A DNA stretch of 64,000 bases, from the NCBI GenBank assembly GCA_039566865.1, contig CM076949.1:15600501-15664500 (forward strand). Direction: 5' to 3'. This DNA comes from Aurelia coerulea. Lineage: Eukaryota; Cnidaria; Scyphozoa; Semaeostomeae; Ulmaridae. The notes beneath the pieces are model-generated. The model did no database searches, was not told the origin of the DNA, and worked only from the letters and a program-made list of their open reading frames with translations. Every line of letters starts with the position of its first letter. The first letter of the stretch is position 1. This document shows, one piece after another, positions 22,811 through 34,582 of the stretch. A program made the translations under genes and the position numbers.

Positions 22811-22949
22811 GTTCGTTTCACACTGTATGTCGAGCTAACTTTGGGCAATCAGGTCTTATTCAAAAGAATATGGGTGAACTATAGATTCGATTTTCAAATT
22901 AGAATGGATTTTTGCCCAATTAGTCTAACATACAATGTGAAACTAACTT
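22811..22949. mobile_element. Small hairpin MITE
   Basis: GTTTCACACTGTATGTCGAG (22814 on) is mirrored by AACATACAATGTGAAAC (22927 on), with a GGGCAAT/TTGCCCA inner pair. Related to the pair at 48316-48502. Confidence 0.5.
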
Positions 22950-23019
22950 ACATCAAAAAAAGAGAAGCAAAAGGACTTTGGGACTATGAAATGTAAACAA
23001 ACGCTGAGAATTTCCTTAG

Positions 23020-23195
23020 TTAAATCGATCAGTTTGGTGAATGAACTTTAGAGTCAGTTCAAGTACATGTTTATTAACGTCGCTAGAAAGGTCTTTATCA
23101 CCATTAAATAAAAGTTGTATCAGAGCACTGTTTGAAAGGCTGTTTATTTGAACAAATGGTCGCAATACTACCGAAATTCCAGCGACCTTTCATTT
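23020..23195 (-). mobile_element. LINE C-terminal fragment (DGIEDTEH family)
   Basis: AGGTCTTTATCACCATTAAATA, GGTCGCAATACTACCGAAAT and TCCAGCGA are colinear with 39253-39345 of the intact minus-strand LINE. About 170 bp, degenerate. Confidence 0.5.
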
Positions 23196-23329
23196 TGTTT
23201 TTAATTTTGAATTGTTTACACACAAAACCCTTCAGTTTACTAACGCAATACTTAAAAAAGAAAATAAATACCCTAATTACATTAATATAATCTATGTACA
23301 GTTAAAGCAAAATTATGTACAGTAATCTA

Positions 23330-23565
23330 TCTAATAGCAGCTGCTCTTCCAGGGCGTCGTGTTTTAGGTTTTTTCAGCTCATATAATAGCTTCTCAATTG
23401 TTTTTTGAATCTACTAAGTGTAGGGAGCTCTCTGATATTGATGGGTATATCGTTCCAAGCTTTCAGAGCCGAATAGTGAAAGCCTTTCTTGACATATTCA
23501 AGATTATTTCTTGGGATTTGTAGGTCCCTGCAATTGCTTGTTCTGTAGTTGGAATGCTGGGTCCT
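23330..23565 (-). mobile_element. LINE C-terminal fragment, second family
   Basis: The minus strand reads CRDLQIPRNNLEYVKKGFHY then SALKAWNDIPINIRELPTLS and RFKKQL, the usual end of CR1/jockey-type LINE proteins (WN.IP...R...SFK..L). Confidence 0.6.
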
Positions 23566-25522
23566 ACGATGGTATTTACCCCAGTGGCGAAGCTGGTGAA
23601 AAAGGGAAGGGTCATGCTCTCATGCGCCGAAGGCGCAGCCCCCGGAAAATTGTGTGGGACCACACCTTCTTTGGCCTGGAAACGCCCTTCTTACAAGAAG
23701 ATCAGAAAACGCCTGTTGCTGCAGAGATGAAAATAAAGTTGCAAAAATAAAACGAAGAAAACTCTTATTTTTACAAATTGTAGGCCGCAAATTGTTTTCA
23801 AATATTTTGTTTCAAATTTGACCTCTCAGTGAAACATCATGTAGACCTTTATTAAAGATTTGGCAGGCACTATGTCAGTGCTCTAGATGTTATGGAATCA
23901 TTTGAGGAGAACAGTTGCCAGGCATGTTAGTCCTCAATGAAAAGGTCATTGAGTTAAAGTGCCACTAAACCTTTTGGGGAGTTTTCCATATTCAGTAGAA
24001 CTCGTCGAGCTGGTTTCAAATCCAAAAAGATTTTTCAGATGCGATGAGTAGTTTTTTTTCTACGAGTTCTCAAAGTTGGGATTTTTGACCATATTTTGCA
24101 ATCAATTTTGGTCCACGACCGGGCAATCTACGATTGTTAAGAGATCTCGGGCGAGGCGCCTGTGATGTCATACCGGGAATGACGCAATCGCATTCACGAT
24201 GGGATGAACAGAAACACGCTGCAAACTGAGTGTGATTCTTGGATGGCACTGGAGAAAGAAAATCGGAAGAAAATGTCTATGAGCAGTCAACTGCAGTAAC
24301 TTGGCTGACAAGGAAGTGGGAATAATACTTCAACGTATTCTTTTTCATAACGATAAACTATTGGAGGCAAAGAGAAGGCAGAAGAACTACAATTTCACGA
24401 ACTGAACTGAGGTTGAAAGATCGACTAGGCTAGGTAGTCTAGGCCTAAGCAAGGCGAAAGGGGAACCAACTCAGCAATACTGCACATGCTCCTCTCTTTT
24501 TACGCTGGACAGTTAAGAAAGAAGGATATTTATCCCTGAAAACATTTGGCCACAGATGAATACGGGGTAGCAGCTTCTTTCTCATTTATCGTGGCAACGA
24601 AGGATGGAGATATCGTTTCATTTCAAGTAGAGAGCTTCGAGAACGGTAGGCATATTTAGCTCATATTTATTAATATTATTCATAGGCCATTTACTTTTCT
24701 TCGTAGAGGCACAGGTATTTTGATTAAAAGCTCAGAGTTTTGTTGTTGATAACAAGCAAACTTTGCTTCCTTCGAATAAGGCATTTCTTGGCACAAGGCC
24801 AACGACAAGCGGCGCGATTTTCCATATTATCGACCGTGTAGATACTTCGCTTTGGAAAGACGCGTCAAGAGGGACAAATGCCATCCAAGGCTTGGGGTTG
24901 GATTTCAGTGATGCCAATTGACTTTATTCGACCACAGAGTGTTTCGATTGTGCATCTTTCTGGCTTGTGATGCTCAGAAATGCTTGTTATTTATTATGAG
25001 AAAACCTTCATTTACATTTAAACCTTCTGATACAACTTCACTTATTCTTGCTGTATTTCTTATGATACTGATCTTGAAATTTATTACTTGCACTGCTGCA
25101 CTGTGAAATTCTGAATGAAAGTATGAAAGTAGTTTTATTTGTAACGTAAGAAACTTTATTTGCCTTAAAAATGGGTTTCCTTTTCATAACAAAACTGAAA
25201 CAAGAGAATCTAACAAGGTGATTTGAGTTGTTACAAGATGATATCTTTGTTGTAGATCCATCAGTCAAATACAAGGAGACACAGACCAGTATGTGTTTGG
25301 AGGCATATAAAAGAAAAGACATACAGAATTGCAAGAAATGACATTATATCTCTAGACCATATCATACATTGCATGTCAAAGGAGGATAGCATTGTGGTAA
25401 CGCACATTGCTGAAGGGATTTAAGACACTTATAACAGTAGCAAACTCTTATTTTCACAAAGTTTTTGCTAAAATCATGGTATCATGTTGTACTAAGTAAG
25501 AAAATTAGGCCAGGATAAACAT

Positions 25523-26240
25523 TTAGAGTTCAAGAATTGTACTAGTTGTTTCTATGGTTGCCATTCTTGACAAATTTGGATTTCCAGGTTTATTTGTGAT
25601 TCTATCTAGAATTTCTTGAATTCTTGGCCATCCTGGTAGCCCCTTATAAATGAGTTTCGTGGATAAAAACTGTAAACATTCTTCTTTCAAACCTGGCATT
25701 TTATGTGACAATTTTATGTTTATTGATAGATCTTGCAGGTTTGTCTGTCAAATTTTTAAATCATGGGCAATCATGTTAGCTGAAAGGTTGGCAGAGAGTT
25801 CTTCCTCAAGTTCATAACAACAAATCGTACCATGAGGTTTTCTTTTCATGCCAGGAAATTCTTTTCTAGGGGCTTTCTGGCAACGAATTGTACCGTATAT
25901 CATAAAAATACACGACAACTAATCTATTTTCAAAAGTTCCTTTGGGAATCAATATTGGATTTATTGTATCATCTTTGCACAAAAATAGTTCTCTTCCACA
26001 ATCAAGAAAGTTCTCTTTGAAGGTTCTTTCTACCAGCAATCAGGGAAGTCAACATAGACATATTTCAATGGCACGCCACTGATAGATGATTGATTGGGAC
26101 ATCTCTGAGAAAATTCCTTTGATGTGCAAGGTTTTGAAAGAAAACAGGACATTCTTCTGTGGATGTTCACCTGCAAAAATTAAAATATTCCAATTTACAA
26201 GAGCATAAGTTAAATTACACCTAATTAGCATACAGCCCTC
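25523..26240 (-). pseudogene. Degenerate coding region, possible transposase
   Basis: Between 26240 and 25523 on the minus strand three successive frames read protein-like segments: IHRRMSCFLSKPCTSKEFSQ and SGVPLKYVYVDFPDCW; then ELFLCKDDTINPILIPKGTF and ENRLVVVYFYDIRYN; then GLKEECLQFLSTKLIYKGLP and GWPRIQEILDRI. Stops and frameshifts separate them. The family is unknown to me. Position inside the TTAA-flanked element suggests its transposase. Confidence 0.35.
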
Positions 26241-27011
26241 CATTTCTGTGCAGCATCAACACTTTTTGGCATCCCCCAAGCTATCCAACAAACTTTTTCC
26301 CACATTTGCCACAATATATGAAATAAAGCGAAATAAATGATTTAATAACTGTGGCAAACTTTGGATGAAATTCTGGCATCAGTTGATCACCCTAGTTGTA
26401 AGGTTTCCCAAATGAAAGAGTATAGGCCAATAACAAAAATTAGTTCAGTTCACATGACTTCATAACCAACATCTCTGTTTGTCAGACCAAAAATTGGCAA
26501 AAAATTTATATGAAAGGGAAAGAAAGGCATGCTCTCCCAGGGCATGCCTGGATGTGAAACTGTAATTTCTGGCTTCCTGAAACATTCTGGACAAAGTAAA
26601 CAGACTGGCTATCTGTCAGCACAGGTAAATGGGAAAAATTAGTACAAAAGTAACAGGTAATTTTGTCTAGATTAGAATAGGCCAACCACAACAAGGTTTG
26701 TGATACAAACAGTTCTAGTTTCCACTCAAAACAACAGGAAATGTGTGGTTGGCCTACTCCAATCTAGAAAAAATTTGGGAGCTGACCTGTGCTGTCTGGT
26801 AATTCAATAATGAATAAATGTTGACCCTGGTATCATTCATCTTTGGCTTTTCATACAAAACCTTCCTGTTCTAATATTTCTGTAAATGCTGTAATTACTT
26901 TGGAAAGTCCCATCCCTTGGCAGGTAGTATATTGTTTGCTACTTATATGGGCTCATTCTGGTCTAATGCACACAAGGCCAGGGCCGACATCGATGTTTGT
27001 TATGATTGTAA

Positions 27012-27042
27012 ATCTAATCGATCTATCTATCTATCTATCTAT
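27012..27042 (+). repeat. (ATCT)n microsatellite
   Basis: ATCTATCTATCTATCTATCTATAC, probably the (GATA)n 3' tail of the minus-strand LINE next to it. Confidence 0.85.
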
Positions 27043-28205
27043 ACGTTAATGTACAGGACCAAATAATTGGTATTACGTACAAGGTGGTTAGTATTGTTAG
27101 TGAAACGAAAATAAGGTGATTCAGCAGCCTAGTCCCATCACTTAGTTAGTTTTACGTGGAATCAACCATCATATTTGGTTGAAAGAGTTAGGCCAAATGA
27201 TATGATAGGACTAATCTGCTGTCACACAAGTAAACAAATTTATAGTAAAAATACTAAATGTATTTAATTGTCTTTGCTTAGTTTATATTTGAAGGCTTCT
27301 AATGATTTAATATATCTGTCTTCTATTGTTAATCCGTTCCAAATTTTGGTTCCTGTTGGTAAAAACGAATTTTTAAAATTATCTGTTCTGCAATAAGGAA
27401 CTTGAAAGCAAGCTTGCGAACGGCGTCCATGATATGTTACTGGGGTGAAAAGGGATACTGGAATGTCTATAAGGTTGTTGCAGATCTTGAACATCATGAT
27501 AGCTTTTGCTTGCCATCGTCTTTCTGCTAAACTTTCCCATCCTAGGGCGTTCATCATTTCGGTAGGGCTACTCGTTCTGCGATAATCACTATGAACAAAT
27601 CTGGCACTCCGTCTTTGTACCATTTCGAGTTTATTTATATTCCTCGCTGTATATGGATCCCACACCGTAGATGAGTATTCCACGATTGGTCTGACTAGTG
27701 ATTTGTAGCATTGTGACTTGACAGTGCGTGGGCAGTTACTCATATTTCTTCTAAGTAGACCAATAGTGCTATTAGCTTTGGAGCAGGTTTGATCCACATG
27801 AGTGTTCCAACTCAGTGATGATTGTAATGTTATTCCTAGGTACTTTTTACTAGCTACTTCATTAAGGATGTGACCATCTATCGTGTATGTTGATTTTAGA
27901 GGTTTACGTTTGTTAATCACTCTCAAGATTTCACACTTATCTGGATGCAGGTGCATGAGCCACTCTTTACACCATCGTTGAATTTCATCTAGGTCATTTT
28001 GTAAAAGCAATGCGTCTTGTTGATTTCTTATTTGTCTGTATAGAATGCAATCATCTGCAAACAGACGAATATTTGATTGCACTTTTGTAGGTAGATCATT
28101 AATAAATACGGAGAACAACAATGGTCCAATTACAGAGCCTTGTGGTACACCTGAGGATACTTCGATGCTATCTGAACGCTCACCTTCTATGCTAGAATTA
28201 CACGT
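27040..28205 (-). mobile_element. CR1/jockey-like LINE, reverse transcriptase C-terminal half
   Basis: An open minus-strand frame from about 28200 to 27264 reads SSGVPQGSVIGPLLFSVFIN, then RLFADDCILYRQI with an intact FADD catalytic motif, then the thumb (KKYLGITLQSSLSWNTHVDQ, RPIVEYSSTVWDPYTARNIN) and the C-terminal WNGL...SLEAFKYKL motif. The 5' part is truncated at about 28205. About 300 codons are uninterrupted, so it is a fairly young copy. The 3' UTR ends at the (GATA)n tract. Confidence 0.78.
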
Positions 28206-28979
28206 ACAGACAGCTGATATCGAAGGAAGTATTACTTACCATAATTCTGATGAAATAATTCGTCGAAAATGGCAATAATGCAGTCTCTCATTTTGGCAAG
28301 TTTGTTCGCTGTTCAATCGACTTTCAATCGACAATAATTTCAGGATTGTCATCGCTGTCTTTTTAGGCCTAACAGCCGTTGCCCGTTAGTGCTGCTCTCG
28401 CACTCTCAACTTCTTCGAATTCTGTATCGTAAGCTTCATTGGAAATGTAAGAGAATACTAGCTTTCTGAAGAGCCAGCATCGTTCATGGATGCCAAGATA
28501 AAAGAACAAATACAGCGCACGATTCCTCTTTCAGTTCCTTCTTTTTTGACTGAACTGCTCTGAACTGAACAAACGCATTGTGTGAACAGTTGAACAATGA
28601 AAGCGAGATTCCCGGTATGACGTCGAATGCTGACTAGTTCCCAGCACCCTAAAAACCCGGTCGTGTGCCACGAGTGGGTGTTGTAAAACCCCCCATAGCG
28701 GCGAACCCCTGTCGCTAAATAAAAAAAGAACGATTGTGCGAAGATGCTCGATAATTGATCTTTCAAATAAGCCAACCCCCCCCAAAAGGTTTAGTGGCAC
28801 TTTAAGCTCAAGCCCCACATCACGGGAATGCCCATTGCTTGAGTTTTCCTTTTTTAAGCAGAAGGAACCCCACCAGCTCATTGGCAACAGTGACACTGGG
28901 GGTAATCAAAACTGCATTACAATTGATCTTGCAAGAAGATTGGCTGTTGTGGAAGAAAGTTCTTCTCCTCTGTAAGAAA

Positions 28980-29460
28980 TTATGATAATACTGCAAGCAC
29001 AAACCCCAAAGAGAGAGAGAGGGGGGGGGGTACTCTGGTATATTCAGGATAGAGGTGCACAGGTTACTCTTTTGGGTCTAAAATTTGGGCAAGGATCATT
29101 TTTGTGGGTCAATCATTTGTACAGCTACTTTTTTGGGTTGCTGAAATTCTTGCTTACTTTTTTGGGTCTCAAATATGAGAACAAGTAAAATTGGGAAAAC
29201 TATAATTTACAAACAAACTTAGAATCAAGTAACAGAACTAAAATAGAAAAGGCTTAGATTTCCAAATACATTCTGAGAGATCTAATCAGTGAGGCCACTT
29301 TTCTGCAGATTAACATACTGACTAAATTTTGGGTATGTAAGGTCAGAAAAATTATTTCTTTTTTTCTATTTTCATGGCAAAATTTTTTTTGGGTTGATGT
29401 GTTGCTGTTGTACCCCAGCCTGAGCACCCTTATCCTAAATATACCTTGCACAAACAGGAA
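28980..29460. other. Sequence flanking the inverted repeat; little to assign
   Basis: Begins with one isolated unit TATGATAATACTGCAAGCACA (28980-29000) of the adjacent repeat, then (GA)n/G-run at 29012-29029. Repeated TTTTTGGGT motifs at 29091-29170 give a weak tandem pattern (CTTTTTTGGGTYNNNAA...). Confidence 0.35.
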
Positions 29461-29461
29461 A

Positions 29462-29985
29462 GTTCTCTTGAAAAGTTCCTTTAATCAGCAACAAATTGTG
29501 ATAACACTGCAAGCACAAACAGGAAAGTTCCTTTAGTCAGCAACAAATTATGATAATATTGCAAGCACAGACAGGAAAGTTCTCTTGGAATGTCCTATAA
29601 TCAGCAACAAATTATGATTAATTCTGCAAGCACAAACAGAAAAGTTCCTATAACCAGCAACAAATTGAACCCGTAAATAATGATCTGATTGAATGCATAG
29701 ATATGATTGGTCAGTTGTCCCTTGAAGAGAATTTTCCTGTTTGTGCTTGCAGTATTATCATAATATTGTTGCTGGTTAGGGAACTACTGACCAATCATAT
29801 CTATGCATCCAATCAGATGATTATTAACTGCTTCAATTTGTTGCTGATTATAGGAAATTTCCTGTTTGTGCTTGCAGTATTATCATAATTTGTTGCTGAT
29901 TGAAGGGATTTTCCAAGAGAACTTTCCTGTTTGTGCTTGCAGTATTAATTATTATCATAATTTGTTGCTGATTAAAGTTTGTTTG
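29462..29985. repeat. Inverted repeat built of about 70-bp units
   Basis: Left arm (29462-29727) contains several units of AACTGCAAGCACAAACAGGAAAGTTC...TCAGCAACAAATTATGATAAT. Right arm (29733-29985) has the same units in reverse (CCTGTTTGTGCTTGCAGTAT). Even the centre is mirrored: GATCTGATTGAATGCATAGA with TCTATGCATCCAATCAGATG. The repeat runs into the 3' edge of the coding exon at 29990-30287. Confidence 0.8.
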
Positions 29986-29989
29986 CTGT

Positions 29990-30287
29990 TTTGTTTGCTG
30001 TAGCCTGTTTCAGCCCATGTTTGAGAAGTTCGAAGGGGTCCAAATTGCAAACATGACCAACAAAAAAGGCGCTTCAAGCCTTCGCTGCCACACAACCAAT
30101 CTTTCTTGGAGTACCAGACTTCTTGGAATGACCTGTCCTTCATCTTCAGGACAAGCTTCGGAGTTGGCTTTTGGTTAATGATAGCCTTCTGCTCGCTGAC
30201 AATTCTTGCTGCAAAATACTTCCTCAACAGCTGGGAGACCATTTCCCCCTCAGGAAGGACTTCAAATGACGATTCTTCATAATCCAT
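29990..30287 (-). CDS. TTF-type zinc finger exon of a hAT/ZMYM-like transposase
   Basis: ATG at 30287 reads about 100 codons: MDYEESSFEVLPEGEMVSQL first, then SFQEVWYSKKDWLCGSEGLK, then RLFCWSCLQFGPLRTSQTWA. The W..K.WL....LFCW.CLxF....W...G pattern is the TTF zinc finger found N-terminally in hAT-type transposases and their domesticated relatives (ZMYM-like proteins). The frame ends where the 70-bp inverted-repeat units begin, with ACAG|GC rather than a GT donor, so either a GC intron or a rearranged border. No catalytic domain is visible downstream. Confidence 0.5.
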
Positions 30288-30823
30288 GATAAGAAAAATT
30301 CAAATAATAATTCTCCAAAATGAAACGTGGACGTTCGTTGAGCTTGAACTGTGTCTAGGCCTGTCAGTTAGAGTGCAATCATCACAAGACAGTGTCTCTT
30401 TCGTCATCATTTCTATCGTTTCAATGTTGGGCATGCTGTGAAACCCGGAGCATGCCTTTGGGTTTAGAACTGGCGCAATGGGCAGGCGTAAAATCAGATC
30501 CAGCCAATCAAATCATTGCTAGGTTTATCATTATAATGACGAAACTCCTGCTATTTCAAATAGCATTCCATAACATAGGGAACCAGTATGGAAAAAAGCG
30601 AAGTTTGACCATAACTGCAAAGTGGAAGGCTTCCAAAGCTACAAAATTGGTATAGAAACCCTATGATAGGGTTTGCTTTCTGACTCGAGCACGAGTTAAC
30701 ACAGGGGAGCAAGGCATCAGACTGTCGAGAAGTGGAGGTTTAATAGGGGATCATATGATGTACTATGACATCAATGTTACGACTTTTAAGAAAATTTTTG
30801 CAAAAAAAAATAATTGTTTTGTT

Positions 30824-33508
30824 TTAAAAAATACTCATATCTCTGAAAATTATAGTCATGCTGAGCATGACCAGCATGACCGCTAGCTTCGCCACTGATT
30901 TACCCCAAAGGCTTTCGGGACATTGCCTGTTGATTATTTTGTATGTCATAACTGATCGATCAAAGTTTATTAGTTGTTCAACGGTCAGCCAATTATGAAA
31001 CCAACTGTCTTTTAGTCTGGCCTTATCAATAATCGAACGGGCTCTGTCCTGCAGACGTTGGAGGGTATTCAATTTTGATTTAGGAAGACTCCCCAAATAA
31101 CATTGCCTCATCGCAGATGGCTTTCGACAAGTACACGGTACACATGGTCCAGCTGGGATTTGGGAAATAAGATTTTTCAATTTTTTTAGTGACTTAAGAC
31201 CGCCACTAATCTTCCCTTTCACTTTGTTGAATTGTTCATCCCAGTTTAGCCTTTCATCCACAATAACCCCCAATGGTTTGGTCTTCAGCACACGCTTAAT
31301 ATGTGAATTGTTAAGATTCAGTGGTTCTGAGATTTCAGCCTTATTTGTCCTCCGTGGATGGCCAATGATCATGTATTCAGTTTTTTTCGGGTTTACATTT
31401 ACACTTAACTTGTTTATCCGCATCTATTCCGAGATGTTTCTTAATTCTTTGTGGGCATTTGTAATTAGATCATCGACGTTACTAGATGTTAATGTAACAT
31501 GTGTGTCATCTGCATACATACTAGCCCTAGAGAATTCTAAGCATTTTTCAAAGTCATTTAGGTAGATTATAAATAGGAGTGGTCCCAAGCAGGATCCTTG
31601 AGGTACACCACATGTTACCAATCTAGCCCCTGACTGTTGTCCATTAACTGAGCAGAATTGTTTTTTTTTTCACTTAAGAAGGATGTCAACCATTCTCCTG
31701 AACTTCCCCTGATACCGAGTGCACCTAACTTTTTTATCAGTATTGTATGATCTACGGTATCAAACGCCTTTTTTAAATCAAGAAATATGGCCAAATTGAG
31801 CTGTTTTTTATCCATATTGTCATACCAGCGATACCAGTACCGTTTATCAGGGATGTTACAGTGGAATACAGCTTTCGAAAAGCAGATTGATTTGGTGTCA
31901 ATACTTTGTTAGTTATGAGATAATCAATGAGCGTGAACTATTTTTTCCAACATCCTAGAAAAAACTGAGATGACCGAGATCGGCCTATAATTGTTTCCAT
32001 CCCTTTTTGAACCTGATTTAAAAATTGGTGTGACTCTTGCTAATTTACAGATATCTGGGAAGACACCATACTTCAATAACATAGGGCTCAAATCTTTAAA
32101 AAGGTCGGTGTAAAATTCTATTGCAGTTTTCTTTGAAATAGATGGCTTGGAAGGAACTTTGAGTTTTTTTTGTAAATGGCAATTTATTGAAATCTTCCTT
32201 AGTTTCAAGATGGCAGCATTTATTGAATTTGAGGCTATGACGTCATTAAATGTCTAAATCCTAAACTAGAAAAGCTACAGATTTCTGCTTGCCACCATTT
32301 TGTAGGCCTTCATAAACTATGGTTTTCTTTTAGGTTATATCATGTTTCCTCTCTTAGTTTAGGATTTACGATGATTTAAATTTTTTCAAAATTTTCCATG
32401 AATTTTTTCAAAAATTGTTAAATTGCTGCCATTTTGAAAAAATCAAGATATCAAAAAATGTCCACGGCAGATTTACAGCAAAGTAACATAAGTTCCTTTC
32501 AAGCCATCCAATTCAAAGAAAAATGCCATATAATTTTACACCGACCTTTTTAAAGATTTAAAAGATTTGAGCCCTATGCTTACTCCAATGACGAGTTGAA
32601 AACCATGGTTAGTGGCTTCCAAATGAAGTCTGCTGCATCTTTAATTAGCATAGTGGAGATCTTGTCTGGGCCTGGTGCTTTGCCATTTTTCAGTTGCTTT
32701 ATGGCGTTCAGCACATATGTTTCATCAATGGGTACAAATGTCATTTTGTTCTGTTGAACGTTTATATGCTTGAGAGAATCATCATCAGGCCTAGACTCTA
32801 ACTTGCTAGCAAGTTTCGGTCCTATGGTGGTAAAGTGATGATTAAGTGCTTCAGCTATATCCTTTTCTTTAGTAATAGTTTTCCCTTCAACATCTAAGCT
32901 GGAAATTTCTGTTGAAGGAGCTGCTTTGTCTAGTACCTTATTAATAACCTGCCACATTCTTTTTGGATCTCCCTTGTTTTCTTCAATTAACCTAAGATAA
33001 TGCGATTGTACTGCATCTCGAATTTTTGGTGTTACTTTGTTACGGAGATGCTTATATGTGTTCCACTTTTCAGGAGATGTTTTCGTCACTTTCTTAGCTG
33101 CATCCCTCTCTGTCATTCGTTTCCTAATGTCTGGGGTTATCCAAGGAGTAGAAGTGTTACCTACTCTCCTCTTTTTCAGGGGTGCATGGTCCATGGATAT
33201 CTAAAACCGACTCAAAGATCTCCTGAAAAGTGGTAGCCATATTATCCGGATTATCAGCATAAGAGCTTAGGATGGTTTCCCAATCTATCTGCTGCAAGTC
33301 GTTGCGAAACGATGCCCTGTCATAATTGCTCAGACTTCGAGTCTCCAAAACTTTTGGTTTCTTATTTTTGACTCGCCAGGCATTCATTTTCCTTATTCCG
33401 TACACCAGATAGTGGTCAACCATCCCCAATTCTAGAACTTCTGCCTTCAATATATATTTTGAGCTCGTTGTTGAGAAATGGTCTATTAGCGTTTTACTGA
33501 TATTTTGT
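30824..33508 (-). mobile_element. Long jockey/CR1-like LINE copy, frameshifted
   Basis: Runs from 33508 down to about 30824. In order: linker after the endonuclease (LEQNISKTLIDHFSTTSSKY), reverse transcriptase start (KQLKNGKAPGPDKIS), a MITE insertion, then FPDICKLARVTPIFKSGSKR and NYRPISV, FLDLKKAFDTVDHTILIKKL, GVPQGSCLGPLLFIIYLNDF, an intact YADD motif (MYADDTHVTL), and the thumb (TKPLGVIVDERLNWDEQFNK). Several stops or frameshifts (near 31424, 31620, 31815-31925) make it a pseudogene. The endonuclease domain is missing (5' truncation at the THAP-like fragment). Confidence 0.78.
32077..32580. mobile_element. 504-bp hairpin MITE nested in the LINE, 8-bp TSD
   Basis: TACTTCAA (32069-32076) and TACTCCAA (32581-32588) flank it. 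The ends TAACATAGGGCTCAAATCTT and AAGATTTGAGCCCTATGCT are mirrored for about 75 bp (AAAAAGGTCGGTGTAAAATT with AATTTTACACCGACCTTTTT). An 8-bp duplication fits a hAT-type element. Without it the LINE reverse transcriptase sequence reads on. Confidence 0.8.
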
Positions 33509-33770
33509 TCGAGCTGTTGGCTTTGGCAGTTCAAAATGCCAGAAACATGTGTAGGTTATCGTTGTGATAAGTCTGCTTATATGGAAAAATAAATGCCAGT
33601 GGAAATAATGGAATTCAAGGCATATTGCCGGAAAATCGAAAAACAAAATTTCCTAGAGAGAACCATCAGTCTGAAGAAAGAGAACTCTACTGAACTGGAA
33701 AGCAACAACCATTTAACGTGACCTTTATTTTGGCAGTCTAATTGTGCTTGCATAGTCTTTTTCGTCAATG
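33509..33770 (+). pseudogene. THAP-like zinc finger fragment, copy 1
   Basis: ATG at 33537 reads MPETCVGYRCDKSAYMEK then a stop. MPxxCxxxxCxxS is the opening of the C2CH THAP zinc finger used by THAP proteins and P/Kolobok-type transposases. The downstream text (GTGGAAATAATGGAATTCAA and on) continues colinear with the inverted copy. Broken and truncated. Confidence 0.45.
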
Positions 33771-34009
33771 AAGAGCAATAGTATGATTTGGGGGCTTTGA
33801 AATTTTCAACTTGGACGAAAGATTATTGCAAATTCCTGCAATGAAAATATTATGTTTGGCATCGACTCTACCACGTTTTGGGGCAACCTCTAATGCACCA
33901 GCCTCCCTGATTTGACGAAGAGCGTTTCGTCAGCTGCTATACTCTAGCTATTCGTCGAAATTTATGTTCTCGAAACAGTCGAAAATAAAGTTCTGCAAGC
34001 ACATTTAGA

Positions 34010-34265
34010 CTGCGTAAATGAAGGTCATGTTAAATGGTTGTTGCCTCCCAGTTCAGTAGAGTTCTCCTTCTTCAGACTGATGGTTCTCTCTATGAAATTT
34101 CGTTTTTCGATTTTTCGGCAATATGTCTTGAATTCCATTATTTCCACTGACATTTCTTTTTCCATATAAAGCAGACTTATCACAACCATAACCTACACAT
34201 GTTTCTGGCATTTTGAGCTGCCACAGCCAACAGCTCGAAGGGTGCCTGATTTTCTCCCAGGCGTA
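34010..34265 (-). pseudogene. THAP-like zinc finger fragment, copy 2 (inverted)
   Basis: Minus-strand ATG near 34212 reads MPETCVGYGCDKSALYGKRN then a frame that stops at 34053. It mirrors copy 1 over about 220 bp (ACATGTGTAGGTTATNGTTG, GAACTCTACTGAACTG). The two copies form an inverted pair with a 240-bp spacer. The second Cys/His half of the THAP finger is not visible. Confidence 0.45.
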
Positions 34266-34582
34266 GGCCAACACACAAAGTCCGCACCTTTTGTTGAGTT
34301 CACGTTACGTTTCTGCTAGTTCCAGGCTCTTATTCCGTTTCATTAGTTTTGGGGAAAAAATTTGAGTACAAAACAGAACTCAGAGGGCGATGTCGATACG
34401 TTCTAAAATTTGTTTCGAAATTTCATACGGAAATAAACTTGCCATGCCGTATTTAACAGCGAGAGAATAATTTTAGCTCAATTGCCCTTCAGACAAGAAC
34501 TGTGGAATTCACTGGATAATGCTTCAAATGCCTGCTTCATCAACTATACTGATAAAGAAAAAATTCGAAATATTGTATTTAA

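Larger units (their letters stand above)
23958..28801. mobile_element. 4.8-kb TTAA-flanked DNA transposon, degenerate
   Basis: TTAA|AGTGCCACTAAACCTTTTGG at 23954-23977 is mirrored by CCAAAAGGTTTAGTGGCACT|TTAA at 28782-28805. The TTAA duplications fit piggyBac or Kolobok superfamilies, but I cannot name it. A minus-strand coding-like region at 25523-26240 in several frames (for example HKMPGLKEECLQFLSTKLIY and CGRELFLCKDDTINPILIPK) may be the transposase remnant. A clean donor (minus ATTATG|GTAAGT) lies near 28240. A LINE is nested at about 27040-28205. Confidence 0.6.

Noticed and set aside
29462..29985. CRISPR-like regularly spaced repeats
   Set aside because: Units are mirrored and diverged, without unique spacers, in a eukaryotic context.
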